Shown piece after piece: positions 7,689-17,396 of a stretch of DNA of 64,000 bases (position 1 is the stretch's first letter; each line of letters starts with the position of its first letter). Position numbers and translations under genes: made by a program. Location: the NCBI RefSeq assembly GCF_030273315.1, contig NZ_CP127176.1:1-64000 (forward strand), in the 5' to 3' direction. The notes below the pieces were generated by a model. That model saw only the letters and a program-made list of their open reading frames with translations, was not told where the DNA came from and made no database searches. The DNA is from Natrialbaceae archaeon AArc-T1-2. Its GTDB lineage: Archaea; Halobacteriota; Halobacteria; Halobacteriales; Natrialbaceae.

Positions 7689-10130
7689 TTAAAGCGATCG
7701 GACGGACAGACGTTTCTCGAACTCTTGGTCAGTCTTCTCTCGAATTTCTTGGCGTACTTCATCTTGATCGGATTCAATCCCGAACTCGTCCTCGAACGAA
7801 TCGAATCCAAGCGTCGACAGAATATCCAGCAGGATCTCGATTCGTCGATCCTGCAGAGTCTCATAAGTCCAGAAGGAATTGAAATACGCCACTACATCGG
7901 CGTCCACATTCGAAACATCACCGCCATCGTGCTTCTCACGGAGTTTGTCGAGGGGTTCGCGATCGACGTTGCCATATTCGGCCGTGAAATACCGATTGGG
8001 GTAGATACTCGCGAAACCGTCGATCTCGGAGTAGTACTGCGTCATCTTCTCGGCGAGTGGCCGGTTGCTCGCTCCGATATTATCGGTATCACGGAGCAGG
8101 AGGAAGTTCCCGATATCGTCGATGAAACCCTGCGTGATGAACTCCAAGATGTTGTCTTTCAGTCGCTCCTCCTCTTCATCGAGATCCGAGCGCTGTACCA
8201 GTTCGATATAGCGCTCGATCTCTGACGCGATCTCGATATCCGGCTCCGAATCGAGTTTGAAAAACTCGCGAAGCCACGTAGGGTCTTCTGGGTCGCTGAC
8301 GGGAGTCTGGGGTAGGACGTGTTCGAGATGGATGTTCCCCATATTCAGGTCTCGCTCGACGGCATGACTACCGTCGTCGAAGTGATCCTGGGCGATCTTC
8401 CCGAAGAGCAGTCGCGCCGTTGCAGTACTCCAGGACTGAGTCTGAACGACCGTATCGATGAACCGATCGCCAAACAGCGTTGGCGTAGAGGAACGCATCT
8501 CGGTGATGAGGTACTCTCGAGAAGCCTCGTACACACTGTCTGGAGTGGCGTCGGCGGTTGGTGCGAGGTTGAACTCCTCGACAGCCTCGATGAAGACCTC
8601 GCGGAAAATACTCGGTCGTTCAGAAATGAGGAGGCGTCGCAGGTTGAGTTTCTCGATGGTCTCTAATACGCGGTAGAACTGTGCTGCTTCCCGTTCCGAT
8701 TCAGGATTGGTGTGATAGTAGAGCGCCAGGACGAATGGCCGCCACTGGTCCATCTGTTGGTTATTGAGGCGAACAAGGATTTCCCGGCACTGCTCTCGGT
8801 GACTGGCTAAGTCAAGGTCCTCAGCGGCGAGCTCCGTGGTTGTGATATCTTGATAGTAGTCGACGAGGTCGTGCGCGTAGTCGAGGAAGGCCTTCGCTTC
8901 ATCGAGATTCCGGAGGCGCGGGACGACATCCGAGTCGATGTTCCGAGTGTCAAAGGCGTTGGTCAGTTCGGCGCTCGCGTCACCAATCCTGTCGATGCCA
9001 TCGTCGACGATACTCAGATAGATCGAGAGGTAGTCGTCGATAGCGTCACCATCAGTTGCAAACGCCACAACGAGGTCTTCCCACTTATCGACGTACTCGT
9101 CTTTCACGTCGGTATCGAAGAAGGCGTTCACGACCGCGGCCCTAATACGGTCGATCTTCGTCAGATCGACGCCACGGTCATTCAAAATCTCGAAGATCTG
9201 CATCCGGAAGTCCGATTCCGCCTCTCGAATCAGGTACTCCCCGACATGGTAGGAGTTGTAGACGTAATTGAGGATATTCACAAGCGCACGCACTGTCTCG
9301 TCCGGCGTCTCGGCGTCGGCGACGACATCGCTGATCTTCTCGTTGTAGAACTCGTAAGCGTTCAACAACCGCCGATGTGATCGATATAGTTTGAAGAACG
9401 CCCCCAATGAGAGAGAGTTCGTATCTAAGTCCGCGAGTTCATCGTCCGTGGTACCGAACCGGTCCAGACATTCCGAGACTTGCACTGCGTCGCTGTTGTT
9501 CCCGTGAATGCTGAAGTCGGCCTCATTCTTGAGGTAGTCCACCTGGGCGGACGGCCCCATCATGAGGGCTTTGAAAAATTTAGCGTCGTGTTTGTTCAGC
9601 GTGAGCCGGGGCTCACGTTTGCCGAACGACTCCTCGACATAGAGGATATCGGTGATTCGCCCGATCCCGTAGTCCCGGAACTCCGCCAGGGTATTGTCCT
9701 CGATAGAATCCGGATCGATGTCCTCGAGGTGCTCCATAAGGACGCGCAACAGCAGGTGTGTCGTCGTTAGCCGCTGTTGGCCGTCGATGACCTCGTACAC
9801 CTGTTTGTCGTCGTTGACCGCGAAGTACATCGAGCTGAAGAACACGTCAGACACCTCGCGTCGGTCAGCGACCAGGTCGGCATTAACGAACTGATCGATG
9901 TCCGACCAATACTGTTCGTGGTGGATATTCTTCCACGAGTACAGTCGCTGGTACTCTGGTACGTTGAACTTCTGATCGGTGAGAACCTCCCCCAGAGTCC
10001 GTTTCTCCATCTCGAAGTTCTCGGCCGTAATCGGCCGAACTACTTTCCCATCACCGACATTCCGGGTATCGAGATCTCTGCCATCGTAGTCGATGTATTT
10101 ATCATACAAATCGTCAGCTTCGTCCGACAT
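7689..10130 (-). CDS. DUF262 + DUF1524 (GmrSD-like) nuclease, 813 aa
   Basis: Large protein of the GmrSD / SspE / BrxU-like class. The N-terminal DUF262 domain (ParB/sulfiredoxin-like NTPase fold) shows NVPEYQRLYSW near residue 55 and the signature YEVIDGQQRLTTTHLLLR near 112-130. The C-terminal DUF1524 domain has the HNH-type motif NIHLEHVLPQTP near residue 600-610, a His-x-x-Glu-His core expected to bind metal and cut DNA. Family members restrict phage DNA carrying glucosylated hydroxymethylcytosine, phosphorothioate or other modified bases, using NTP hydrolysis. It is the last gene of a co-directional six-gene run beginning at 21113, 63 bp after the CoiA-like gene. Both halves look intact. 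Its target modification is unknown, since no modification enzyme is in the window. Confidence 0.88.
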   Translation of the reverse strand: MSDEADDLYDKYIDYDGRDLDTRNVGDGKVVRPITAENFEMEKRTLGEVLTDQKFNVPEYQRLYSWKNIHHEQYWSDIDQFVNADLVADRREVSDVFFSSMYFAVNDDKQVYEVIDGQQRLTTTHLLLRVLMEHLEDIDPDSIEDNTLAEFRDYGIGRITDILYVEESFGKREPRLTLNKHDAKFFKALMMGPSAQVDYLKNEADFSIHGNNSDAVQVSECLDRFGTTDDELADLDTNSLSLGAFFKLYRSHRRLLNAYEFYNEKISDVVADAETPDETVRALVNILNYVYNSYHVGEYLIREAESDFRMQIFEILNDRGVDLTKIDRIRAAVVNAFFDTDVKDEYVDKWEDLVVAFATDGDAIDDYLSIYLSIVDDGIDRIGDASAELTNAFDTRNIDSDVVPRLRNLDEAKAFLDYAHDLVDYYQDITTTELAAEDLDLASHREQCREILVRLNNQQMDQWRPFVLALYYHTNPESEREAAQFYRVLETIEKLNLRRLLISERPSIFREVFIEAVEEFNLAPTADATPDSVYEASREYLITEMRSSTPTLFGDRFIDTVVQTQSWSTATARLLFGKIAQDHFDDGSHAVERDLNMGNIHLEHVLPQTPVSDPEDPTWLREFFKLDSEPDIEIASEIERYIELVQRSDLDEEEERLKDNILEFITQGFIDDIGNFLLLRDTDNIGASNRPLAEKMTQYYSEIDGFASIYPNRYFTAEYGNVDREPLDKLREKHDGGDVSNVDADVVAYFNSFWTYETLQDRRIEILLDILSTLGFDSFEDEFGIESDQDEVRQEIREKTDQEFEKRLSVRSL

Positions 10131-10193
10131 TATTGACTACTGTTTATAGTCCTTCCATTTACCGTTGTGGGCGGGTTTTCGGGGCGAGTGAGG

Positions 10194-11300
10194 TCAACCC
10201 AGAAGGTTGGCGAGTTCGTGGAGATTCTCTTTGAGATTACGCTCGAACTCGGTAGAGACGGTAATGAACTCGCCGTCGTCGCTGTGTTCCTTGTACTTTC
10301 CCAACGATAGAGCGAGCTCCCCACTCGGAGTTGCAACGAGCTTGAAAATAACTGAAGTGCTCTGCAATCCGGTTTCGAGCCACGCCTTTTCGATATCTGC
10401 CCATTCGCCAGCGGAGGTATCTGCTGAATCAACCTCGTAAGCCAAGCTGTGAACCTTACCCCGATTCCGAGAGTGTCCAATCTGAACCGGAGCGAGAACG
10501 TGTTCAGTACCGCGGATCTGCTTCCCGAGCTGAAGCATCGTCCGCCCGTCAGGCGTCTCGGTGAGTTTGAACCACTTCTGGTACGGGTCATACGAGGCAC
10601 TCAACCACCAGAATCCGAGGTCGTTCCAGTCCGATTGGCCTCCCTGATCGAACTTCCCGTACTCCCATGCTCGACGAAGACCCTCGCTGTGTTCAGCTAG
10701 ATATTCTCGTGGGAGGACGACGTCTATCGAGGGATTGGCTGGCTTTGGTTGTCGTAGCCAGTGGATGACGCCGTGATACCCGTCGCTGAAGTCGTGTTGG
10801 ACCGCGTGAGGCCAGGTCGGAAGAATGCCAGAGAGATCGACGTTGAATCCGGAGAAGTCCGCTTCTCCCAACCAGAGGACGCTGTACTCTGCAGCGAGAT
10901 ACTCAGCGGTTACATTGTCGACATCCTTATCCTCGTGTTTGTGCTGTACTTCGACGCCGATGCCACGGCCCTCAGGGAACCGAGGCTGTGGAAACTCGAC
11001 GAGAATATCCGCACGCCGGTCACCCAACTGCTGTTCTAGTCCTATTGTGGCGTCAGGATACTCGGTCGTGAGCTTCGAATACGCGATCGACTTCATCCGC
11101 AAATGGAGTGGAGATTCACCGCCACAGTCAGTCTCCTCTTCAGCAGCGTGGTAGAAATGCCGTGCGACGAACGACCCCTTCCGGCGATGGGAATCGCGAA
11201 TTTTCAATTGATCGCCGCACTTCGGGCACTCGAGGAGATGCCCTTTCTGTACCTGATTCGGAATGACCTCGGTATCGTCGTAGAAGGCCAAGAACGGCAT
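10194..11300 (-). CDS. CoiA-like nuclease paralogue in defence operon, 368 aa
   Basis: Third CoiA-like protein, again starting MPF. The N-terminal finger has CPKC followed by ARHFYHAAEEETDCGGESPLH (given here in two parts: ARHFYHAAEE and CGGESPLH), about residues 25-65. The nuclease motifs are GDRRADILVEF (Asp near 94) and GVEVQHKHEDKD (Glu-x-Gln near 117). The C-terminal ~170 residues form an unknown domain rich in aromatic residues, different from the zinc-rich C-termini of the paralogues at 934 and 2203. It lies 22 bp after the FtsK-like gene and 63 bp before the DUF262/DUF1524 gene, so it probably belongs to the same transcript and may be an effector or accessory nuclease. Confidence 0.8.
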   Translation of the reverse strand: MPFLAFYDDTEVIPNQVQKGHLLECPKCGDQLKIRDSHRRKGSFVARHFYHAAEEETDCGGESPLHLRMKSIAYSKLTTEYPDATIGLEQQLGDRRADILVEFPQPRFPEGRGIGVEVQHKHEDKDVDNVTAEYLAAEYSVLWLGEADFSGFNVDLSGILPTWPHAVQHDFSDGYHGVIHWLRQPKPANPSIDVVLPREYLAEHSEGLRRAWEYGKFDQGGQSDWNDLGFWWLSASYDPYQKWFKLTETPDGRTMLQLGKQIRGTEHVLAPVQIGHSRNRGKVHSLAYEVDSADTSAGEWADIEKAWLETGLQSTSVIFKLVATPSGELALSLGKYKEHSDDGEFITVSTEFERNLKENLHELANLLG

Positions 11301-11322
11301 TTGAATTCTATATTTCTAGTGG

Positions 11323-14300
11323 TCACCGATATTGGTTGATGAGGTCGCGAATGTCGTCAGAGTCTACATAGAGGCCTTGGAGCCGGGTGGTTCTGTCCGC
11401 TTCTTTCAGTAGCATGTCTCCGTCTCCACCAAGCTCCTCTGCTCCACCTTCGTCGATTAGAATTCGAGAGTCAGACTGCTTTGGAAGCCGGAAAGCTACC
11501 CGAGTGTCCAGATTAGCACGGAGGTCCGTGTCGATAGCTTCGTGTGAAGGTCGCTGGGTAGAGATGACGAGATGGATACCCTGTGCCCGTGCAATTTGGG
11601 CGATGCGGCGCACGTTGTCCTCGGTGTCGTCAGCGTCTTCTCCAAGTTGCTGGAGGAGGTCGCTGTATTCGTCGATGATGACGACGATCGGCTTCATCTG
11701 GTCATCTGGGTTCTGCTCATTGTACTCTCCGATGTCACGGCAGACGCTTTTCCGCAGCAGTTGTTTTCTATGTGGGATTTCGTCCTCGACGAGCCACTCG
11801 AACAGATCGGCAGCATCTTCGGCGTCAGTGATCACTTCGCCGTTAGAAAGGTTCGGCAGAGCATCGAAGAAGATGAAGTCAGTCTCCTTCGGATCAACTA
11901 AGGCGAACTCGACGTTGTCTTCGCCTTTCTGATCCATGAAGTTCATAATCAAGGAGTACAGGAACACGGTCTTCCCGCTGCCTGTTGCTCCGCCAACCAA
12001 CATGTGTGGTGCTTCAGAGAGGTCAGAACGGTAGACATCGCCGTCTGGTGTAACGCCTGCTAGGAAGGGTAGTGAGGATGTCTCGATCTCGTCGGACGGC
12101 TTGTACCGGTCTCTGTAGTCGCGTTGAGGTACCACGACGTTGTTCTCCCGAGGAACGTCCAGAGCTACGTACTCTGTTCCAGGCAGTCGCTGGACGATCG
12201 GTTCTTTCTCGAACGCCATTTCCCGGGCGATGTCCTCTGTCCGTTGCTCCAAGGAACTCTGTTTCTCGCCTGGTGCCAGACGGATCTTGAAGCGTACCAC
12301 GTTTGGTCCGACATCGATATCGTCGGGATCGATGTTTCGGATGTTGATCTTGAACTCGTTTAGAACCCGTTTCAGGGTTTCTACCAGGTTGGTGTATTCT
12401 TCGGGATCGCCGAACCGGTCAGCAGATTCAGTGTTGATGTCTGTCTTTTCGTCGTCACTGACGGTGTCTTCCTCTTCCCCACCGGTTTCCTCCTCGTCGA
12501 CTTCGTCCGTTTCCTCTTCGACATCCTGTTCTGGCCGTTGGTCTTCCCGGTCTTCAATGCCGCTGACAATCAGCCGCTTGATTGACTGTCGGGGAAGCTT
12601 GTCGACCCTGATGGACTGGGCGTTCGGAGTTACGCCGTCAATTCGTTCGTCCGAAGTGGCTTCGCTGGTGACTTCGACCGATACGATCCTCGGGTTGATC
12701 TCGATTTGGGCATCCCCGTTGAATACGTCGTTAATCCGGTCTGCCCACTCCTGCTTACCCTCCATCCCTTCTGCGGAGGTCAATTCGTAGTACAGTTGTT
12801 CGCGGAGAGCCTCTTTCCGGGGCGACGTGGTGAGATTTTTGTCGCCGGTGAACAGGCCGCGGATTGTGTCTGTCGTCTCGAATACTTGGTCGACGGCGTT
12901 TCCCTCCACGACCTTGGTGCCATCTTCGTCTTTGACGGTGTAGGCGCCGCTAGTTTCTTCCAGAGTCTTGATTTCGATGATGTCGAGGATAAGGCCGCCG
13001 TCATCATCGAACTGGACAGTAAGGATGTCGGCCCGGCTTTCGATGTCTCCCAGATTCAGCCATTCCCGGGTACGTGGGTTGTCGATGGAGAAGATTAGCT
13101 TGGGGTCGGCCAGCGTCTGCTGCAGCCACTGGACGGCGATAATCGAGCCAAGCAGGCCCTTTGTGTTTCTGGATTTTCCGCTGCCGAGGGTTTCCCGGGT
13201 GATGAGACGGAGAAGGCCGCTTTGTTGCAGGTCAGCGATTCTCTCCGCGATATCCTCTAAGTCGGTGTCGTCAGGCGCAAGACGGTATTCGGTGATGATG
13301 CGGCGGAGGACTCGTCGGAAGTAGTCGATATCCTCTGAGTACGTGGCGAAGTCGCGTTCGCCGCGTCGTTCTCTGGAAATCAGGTTGTCCTTCCAGAACG
13401 GGTTGCCGTTCATCGGCGGTGAGGAGATGGAGACCCAGATCGCGGAGTCGAGGAGTTCGTCGATAGTCTCCTTTTCGACGTTGAGTTCGTTGACCTCGGC
13501 GTTGTGGATGGCCTGCCGCTGATTATACAGCTGGTTGATCAGGTCCTGGTACTCGGAAAAGAGGACTCCTTCCTTCGACGGCGAGATATTGATTTTGTCC
13601 TCAAGCAGGTCGTAGTCGAACTCTTTCGGGACGTACAGCGGGTGGATTGTGGTCTCAGTATCACGCTCGAAGGTCTGGATGCTGAAGTCGCTCTGGTCGT
13701 TAATCAGAATGAAGTGCTGTGGGTCGCCTTTCAGGTCCTCGGCGTATGAGTCGTAGCTGGGATGTTCGGTTGTAACGATCTCGAACTCCCCGGAGTCGTT
13801 GTCCGGACCGAACAGGTTAGTGATATCCTCGGAGACGCTTGGTGAGGCAGTACCGTTGAGGACAGGTTTCTCTTCGTCCTCGATGAAGGCGAACTCCACT
13901 GTTGCGCCTTGGATTTCTTCTTTCTCCGCTAAGTCAGCGATATCAGAGAGGAGGTCCACAGGATCTAGGGGATCGATGACGCAGATCTTGAGGTGGCGTC
14001 GGGACGGTGGGTATGCTGACGTGAACTTGTCGAGGACGTAGTCGTAGAACTTGGAGTTCGTGCCTTCTGCAGCATTCTCGATTCGGGTGTAGACTGGTAG
14101 CCTGTCGAGTTCCGCGGATTGTACGAGATAGGTCTCATCTGCCAGTCTGTAGTTCCCGCCGACGTGGATGCTGCGGAGGACGTGTGGCTGTTCTTCGACG
14201 CTGTTGATGAGGAAGTTGCGTTCTTCCTCGGTCAGCGACTCTTTTTCGTCCTTCATCTCCCGCGCCAGTTCGGAGTACTTCCAGAGGTGGAGCGGGTGGA

Positions 14301-15891
14301 GTGGGGAAAGGACGAGTTCTCTATCGTCTTCGTATTCGAGAATGACGGTGTCGAATAGGAGGAAGTCGGAGAGAAGTTTGGAAGAGCCTTCGGAGCTAAC
14401 GTCCTGAATCTCCCGGTACTTCTTGTCCAGTTTGTCCTGAACCTCACGGTATGCCTCTATGTAGTTTTCTGCGGATTCGAGCAAGTCTTCGTCTCCGAGA
14501 AGCCGGATGAGTGGAGCGGATAGTAGTCCTGGTAGGGCATCGACGAGTTCGCTGCGAGCGGTTACGTATCGGTCGATAGATGCAACTAAGTCCTCGAATT
14601 TGCCGCTGTTCTCAGCCACTCTACGGAGTTTTTCGAAGCTGCTGTCTTCGCCTCGTGGCAGGAACTTCCCGGTTCTCAGGGCCTGGAAGTTCTTGATCGC
14701 GCTCTGCCTGTCCTCTGGGTTGTGGATGATACCACCGAAGGAGTCCTCGGTGACGAAGTGCTCAATGAAGTAGTAGAGGTCGTCGTTGACGTCGAAGGCC
14801 AACTGCTCATCCCCGGTGAACTCCATGTCGACCCGGTTTTCTTCTTCCTCTACGGCTTCTCGGTATTGGTCATCGAACTCTTCTGAAAGCCGTTCCAGTT
14901 CTTCGTCGTTGTCGTCGAAGACTGCTTCCACGCTAGCGGATTCGACGTCTCTCCGGGTGCTGGTGGTTGAACGTCGCTGGCTGGACTGGCCGGAGGTGGA
15001 GAATATCTCGTTGACCTCGTTGTACGTCAGGTCGGCAAGGATCTCCGAGTCACCGGTTCGTTCGAACCGTCGAAGCTTGGCTACGGAGTGTTCCCGTTCT
15101 TCCCTTTCGCTGTCGTCGACTTTGGTGACGCTGTTAGTGAGGCGGCGTCGATCCCTATTCGACATATGGGAGACCCGCAGCACGAGGTCCAGGTTGTCGG
15201 AAAGCCTGTCAGGGATTTCGTCGGGGTTGTTAAGCCCGGGATCGTTGAACAGCCGCAGTCTGTAGAGTTCGGTTCCAAGGGCGTCGAGTGAAGCTTGTTC
15301 TGATCCTTTGAGCGTCGAGGTTGCGTAGTCAGCAACTGCAGGGATTTCGAACCTGTCGTAGAGGTCGGAGCCAAGGGTTTCCCAGATAGCTTGGGCTGGG
15401 GGACTGTCGGCAAACTGTTTCTGGGCCTGCATCTGGTCGGTGATTTCTCGCGTGATTTCTGCCAGAGGCAAGTCGACCATACCCTCGAAATCTTTCATCG
15501 AATTCAGGCGGGCGTGATCTCCCCGAACCAGGATCACCAGTTTCTCTGGTTCAATGCGTCCGTCCCATTCGAATCCGGTGTCGGTGCCATTCCGCCAGTT
15601 GACGGCGACACTAACTTTGTCTGTGAGTCTGACGGAGGAGTCCTCTGTCCGTGACTGGAGATCGTCAATGTCTGCTTCATCGATGCTGACCATAGCGAGG
15701 CCGACATCGTACCGTGCGTTACTGCAGAGAATATCGACGAACTCCTCAGCGTCGAACCAGGGTGGCGATTCGATTATTACACCGATGTTTTCCTCGGTCA
15801 GCTGGTCGATTGTCTCGTTAGCGATTGCTTTGCCGATCAGATCCTCGTTGCTCTCGTATGAGCTGTCTTGTGTCTGTGTGGTTTCGCTCAT
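11323..15891 (-). CDS. PD-(D/E)XK-like + FtsK/HerA-type ATPase defence protein, 1522 aa
   Basis: Very large protein, fourth in the minus-strand defence operon; its ATG overlaps the previous stop (ATGA). The C-terminal ~220 residues are an FtsK/SpoIIIE-type motor: Walker A GGATGSGKT near residue 1300, Walker B VVIIDEYSDLL, and RAQGIHLVISTQRP typical of FtsK. Near residues 950-975 there is SRADILTVQFDDD followed by IIEIKT, a PD-(D/E)XK-like Asp...Glu-x-Lys pattern, so a nuclease domain may precede the motor. The long N-terminal half is unassigned, and a Glu/Asp-rich linker lies near residues 1120-1160. The overall plan resembles DptH/DndH-type and PbeABCD-associated FtsK proteins of phosphorothioate systems; that assignment is from memory. 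It probably translocates on DNA. Confidence 0.8.
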   Translation of the reverse strand: MSETTQTQDSSYESNEDLIGKAIANETIDQLTEENIGVIIESPPWFDAEEFVDILCSNARYDVGLAMVSIDEADIDDLQSRTEDSSVRLTDKVSVAVNWRNGTDTGFEWDGRIEPEKLVILVRGDHARLNSMKDFEGMVDLPLAEITREITDQMQAQKQFADSPPAQAIWETLGSDLYDRFEIPAVADYATSTLKGSEQASLDALGTELYRLRLFNDPGLNNPDEIPDRLSDNLDLVLRVSHMSNRDRRRLTNSVTKVDDSEREEREHSVAKLRRFERTGDSEILADLTYNEVNEIFSTSGQSSQRRSTTSTRRDVESASVEAVFDDNDEELERLSEEFDDQYREAVEEEENRVDMEFTGDEQLAFDVNDDLYYFIEHFVTEDSFGGIIHNPEDRQSAIKNFQALRTGKFLPRGEDSSFEKLRRVAENSGKFEDLVASIDRYVTARSELVDALPGLLSAPLIRLLGDEDLLESAENYIEAYREVQDKLDKKYREIQDVSSEGSSKLLSDFLLFDTVILEYEDDRELVLSPLHPLHLWKYSELAREMKDEKESLTEEERNFLINSVEEQPHVLRSIHVGGNYRLADETYLVQSAELDRLPVYTRIENAAEGTNSKFYDYVLDKFTSAYPPSRRHLKICVIDPLDPVDLLSDIADLAEKEEIQGATVEFAFIEDEEKPVLNGTASPSVSEDITNLFGPDNDSGEFEIVTTEHPSYDSYAEDLKGDPQHFILINDQSDFSIQTFERDTETTIHPLYVPKEFDYDLLEDKINISPSKEGVLFSEYQDLINQLYNQRQAIHNAEVNELNVEKETIDELLDSAIWVSISSPPMNGNPFWKDNLISRERRGERDFATYSEDIDYFRRVLRRIITEYRLAPDDTDLEDIAERIADLQQSGLLRLITRETLGSGKSRNTKGLLGSIIAVQWLQQTLADPKLIFSIDNPRTREWLNLGDIESRADILTVQFDDDGGLILDIIEIKTLEETSGAYTVKDEDGTKVVEGNAVDQVFETTDTIRGLFTGDKNLTTSPRKEALREQLYYELTSAEGMEGKQEWADRINDVFNGDAQIEINPRIVSVEVTSEATSDERIDGVTPNAQSIRVDKLPRQSIKRLIVSGIEDREDQRPEQDVEEETDEVDEEETGGEEEDTVSDDEKTDINTESADRFGDPEEYTNLVETLKRVLNEFKINIRNIDPDDIDVGPNVVRFKIRLAPGEKQSSLEQRTEDIAREMAFEKEPIVQRLPGTEYVALDVPRENNVVVPQRDYRDRYKPSDEIETSSLPFLAGVTPDGDVYRSDLSEAPHMLVGGATGSGKTVFLYSLIMNFMDQKGEDNVEFALVDPKETDFIFFDALPNLSNGEVITDAEDAADLFEWLVEDEIPHRKQLLRKSVCRDIGEYNEQNPDDQMKPIVVIIDEYSDLLQQLGEDADDTEDNVRRIAQIARAQGIHLVISTQRPSHEAIDTDLRANLDTRVAFRLPKQSDSRILIDEGGAEELGGDGDMLLKEADRTTRLQGLYVDSDDIRDLINQYR

Positions 15892-17390
15892 ATTTCCTCC
15901 TCGGGGACAGAGACGATGGTAACGCCGTCCGCGTATTCCTCGGCATATCCAAGACTTGATACTGCTTCTTTGAAGCCCTCGTAGTTCTGGTTGTTCAGCG
16001 GATCACTTTCGGATGCGCTGGCACCGAGGCGGATGTCCCACTCCGTCAGGTGGCTACGATCCTGTTCAGTTCCGCCCACGATGATCCCGTACCGTTCCCG
16101 GAGTTCTTCTGAGAGATCTTGGAGAGACATGCTCGTGCCTGGTTCGATTACGGAGAGTAGGATGGGTTCCAGCATCTCAGGGTCGGGCCGATACCTACGT
16201 TTGTTCGCCCGGTTCCCTCGTGGTTTAAGGATCCCGGCACGCCAGGCGAAGGTCTGGGCTGTGGACTGCGGTGTGTACGTGTCGAACCGATTCGAGAAGT
16301 CGTGGATGACGTTGCTGACAGCATCCACTAGCCTATGAAAGGTGGTATTCTTCTTGGGGTCTCGTGAGGCTCGGAATACCTGCTCGAATTTTTCGTAGTC
16401 CTGCTCAATCTTGTCCTCCTTATTCCGGTTCAGTTCCAGGAAATTATGGTTCTCGATCTCTCGGAGGACGTCTTCCTCGCTGTAGTCTTTGTAGCCCTGC
16501 AGGTCAAGGACGTGCTTGACGCCAAGCCGGGTGGCTAACTGGATCTCCGACCCGACGACGCGGAATGATTCGAGGCTGGCGTCGGCTACCGGGTTGTTCC
16601 TGGTCCCGGTGTAGTTCAGCACGATTGGGACAGGTTCGTCTTTACCCCCGTCATCCCGAATCTCATTGTGCCGGTTGGCCATGAAGACGTAGAGCAGGAA
16701 CCCGCCGAATTTGATGGTGCGGCGAAGGTCACGAGCGTAGTTCAGGTCGTAGTCGCTGTTGGAGTCCTTCAGGTGCTTCGACAGGGTTTCGAAGCCTTCG
16801 ACGAACTCATCCGCAATCTTCCCGTCCCCGAATGCGTCTCCGAGGACAGGTTCTTCCCAGGGTGAGACCGTGACGTTGCCTTTCTCTCCGTCTTTGGCGA
16901 GTGGCCGGAAAAGGAGAGAGATAGCGTCGTGGTGATCCTGAAGTTGGTCGGTCAGCTTCTGATTGATGTCGCTGTCAGATCTGTCCAGTACTGTGTAGAT
17001 GAACTGGGATGGTGTTACACCGATTCGGCGGTAGGCGACGAACCAGTTGCTCATAGAAGTCATTGCAGAGTGTTGTGGACTACTTGCGTAGAGGGCGTTG
17101 TCGTTGTCCAAGACCTTCCGCATCCTGTTCCGAAGATTGTCCATTTGTTCGTCACTGAGATCGCGGGAAGACTCGAACAGGCCGTGGTATTTCTCGTCCA
17201 AGTCGCTGGAGGGGGTTTTCCCGGGTTTCTCGACAAATTTGAACAGGTCCTCCGACTGGTGAGTGGATCCCAGGACGTTACTGAAGACGACCTGAGAGAG
17301 ATGCACCGGTTTTAGGGAGGCGGAGGTTGCTTTGAATCCGAATGCGGCTTCCGATGCATCAGAGTTTACATCGTTGAGTCTCATTGGCAT
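15888..17390 (-). CDS. Unknown protein of DUF4338/ATPase/FtsK defence cluster, 500 aa
   Basis: Third gene of the minus-strand cluster. I recognise no catalytic motif. The C-terminal ~100 residues (RRYRPDPEMLEPILLSVIEP onward) look like a winged-helix or PglZ/DptG-like accessory tail, with an ELRERYGIIVGG segment. The central part has conserved-looking hydrophobic helices (IKFGGFLLYVFMANRH). A strong Shine-Dalgarno-like GGAGGTGA precedes the ATG at 17390, and its stop overlaps the next ATG. Its fixed place between a P-loop ATPase and an FtsK-type motor suggests a structural subunit of the same complex, analogous in position to DptG. Function is inferred from context only. Confidence 0.72.
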   Translation of the reverse strand: MPMRLNDVNSDASEAAFGFKATSASLKPVHLSQVVFSNVLGSTHQSEDLFKFVEKPGKTPSSDLDEKYHGLFESSRDLSDEQMDNLRNRMRKVLDNDNALYASSPQHSAMTSMSNWFVAYRRIGVTPSQFIYTVLDRSDSDINQKLTDQLQDHHDAISLLFRPLAKDGEKGNVTVSPWEEPVLGDAFGDGKIADEFVEGFETLSKHLKDSNSDYDLNYARDLRRTIKFGGFLLYVFMANRHNEIRDDGGKDEPVPIVLNYTGTRNNPVADASLESFRVVGSEIQLATRLGVKHVLDLQGYKDYSEEDVLREIENHNFLELNRNKEDKIEQDYEKFEQVFRASRDPKKNTTFHRLVDAVSNVIHDFSNRFDTYTPQSTAQTFAWRAGILKPRGNRANKRRYRPDPEMLEPILLSVIEPGTSMSLQDLSEELRERYGIIVGGTEQDRSHLTEWDIRLGASASESDPLNNQNYEGFKEAVSSLGYAEEYADGVTIVSVPEEEI

Positions 17391-17396
17391 CGGTGT

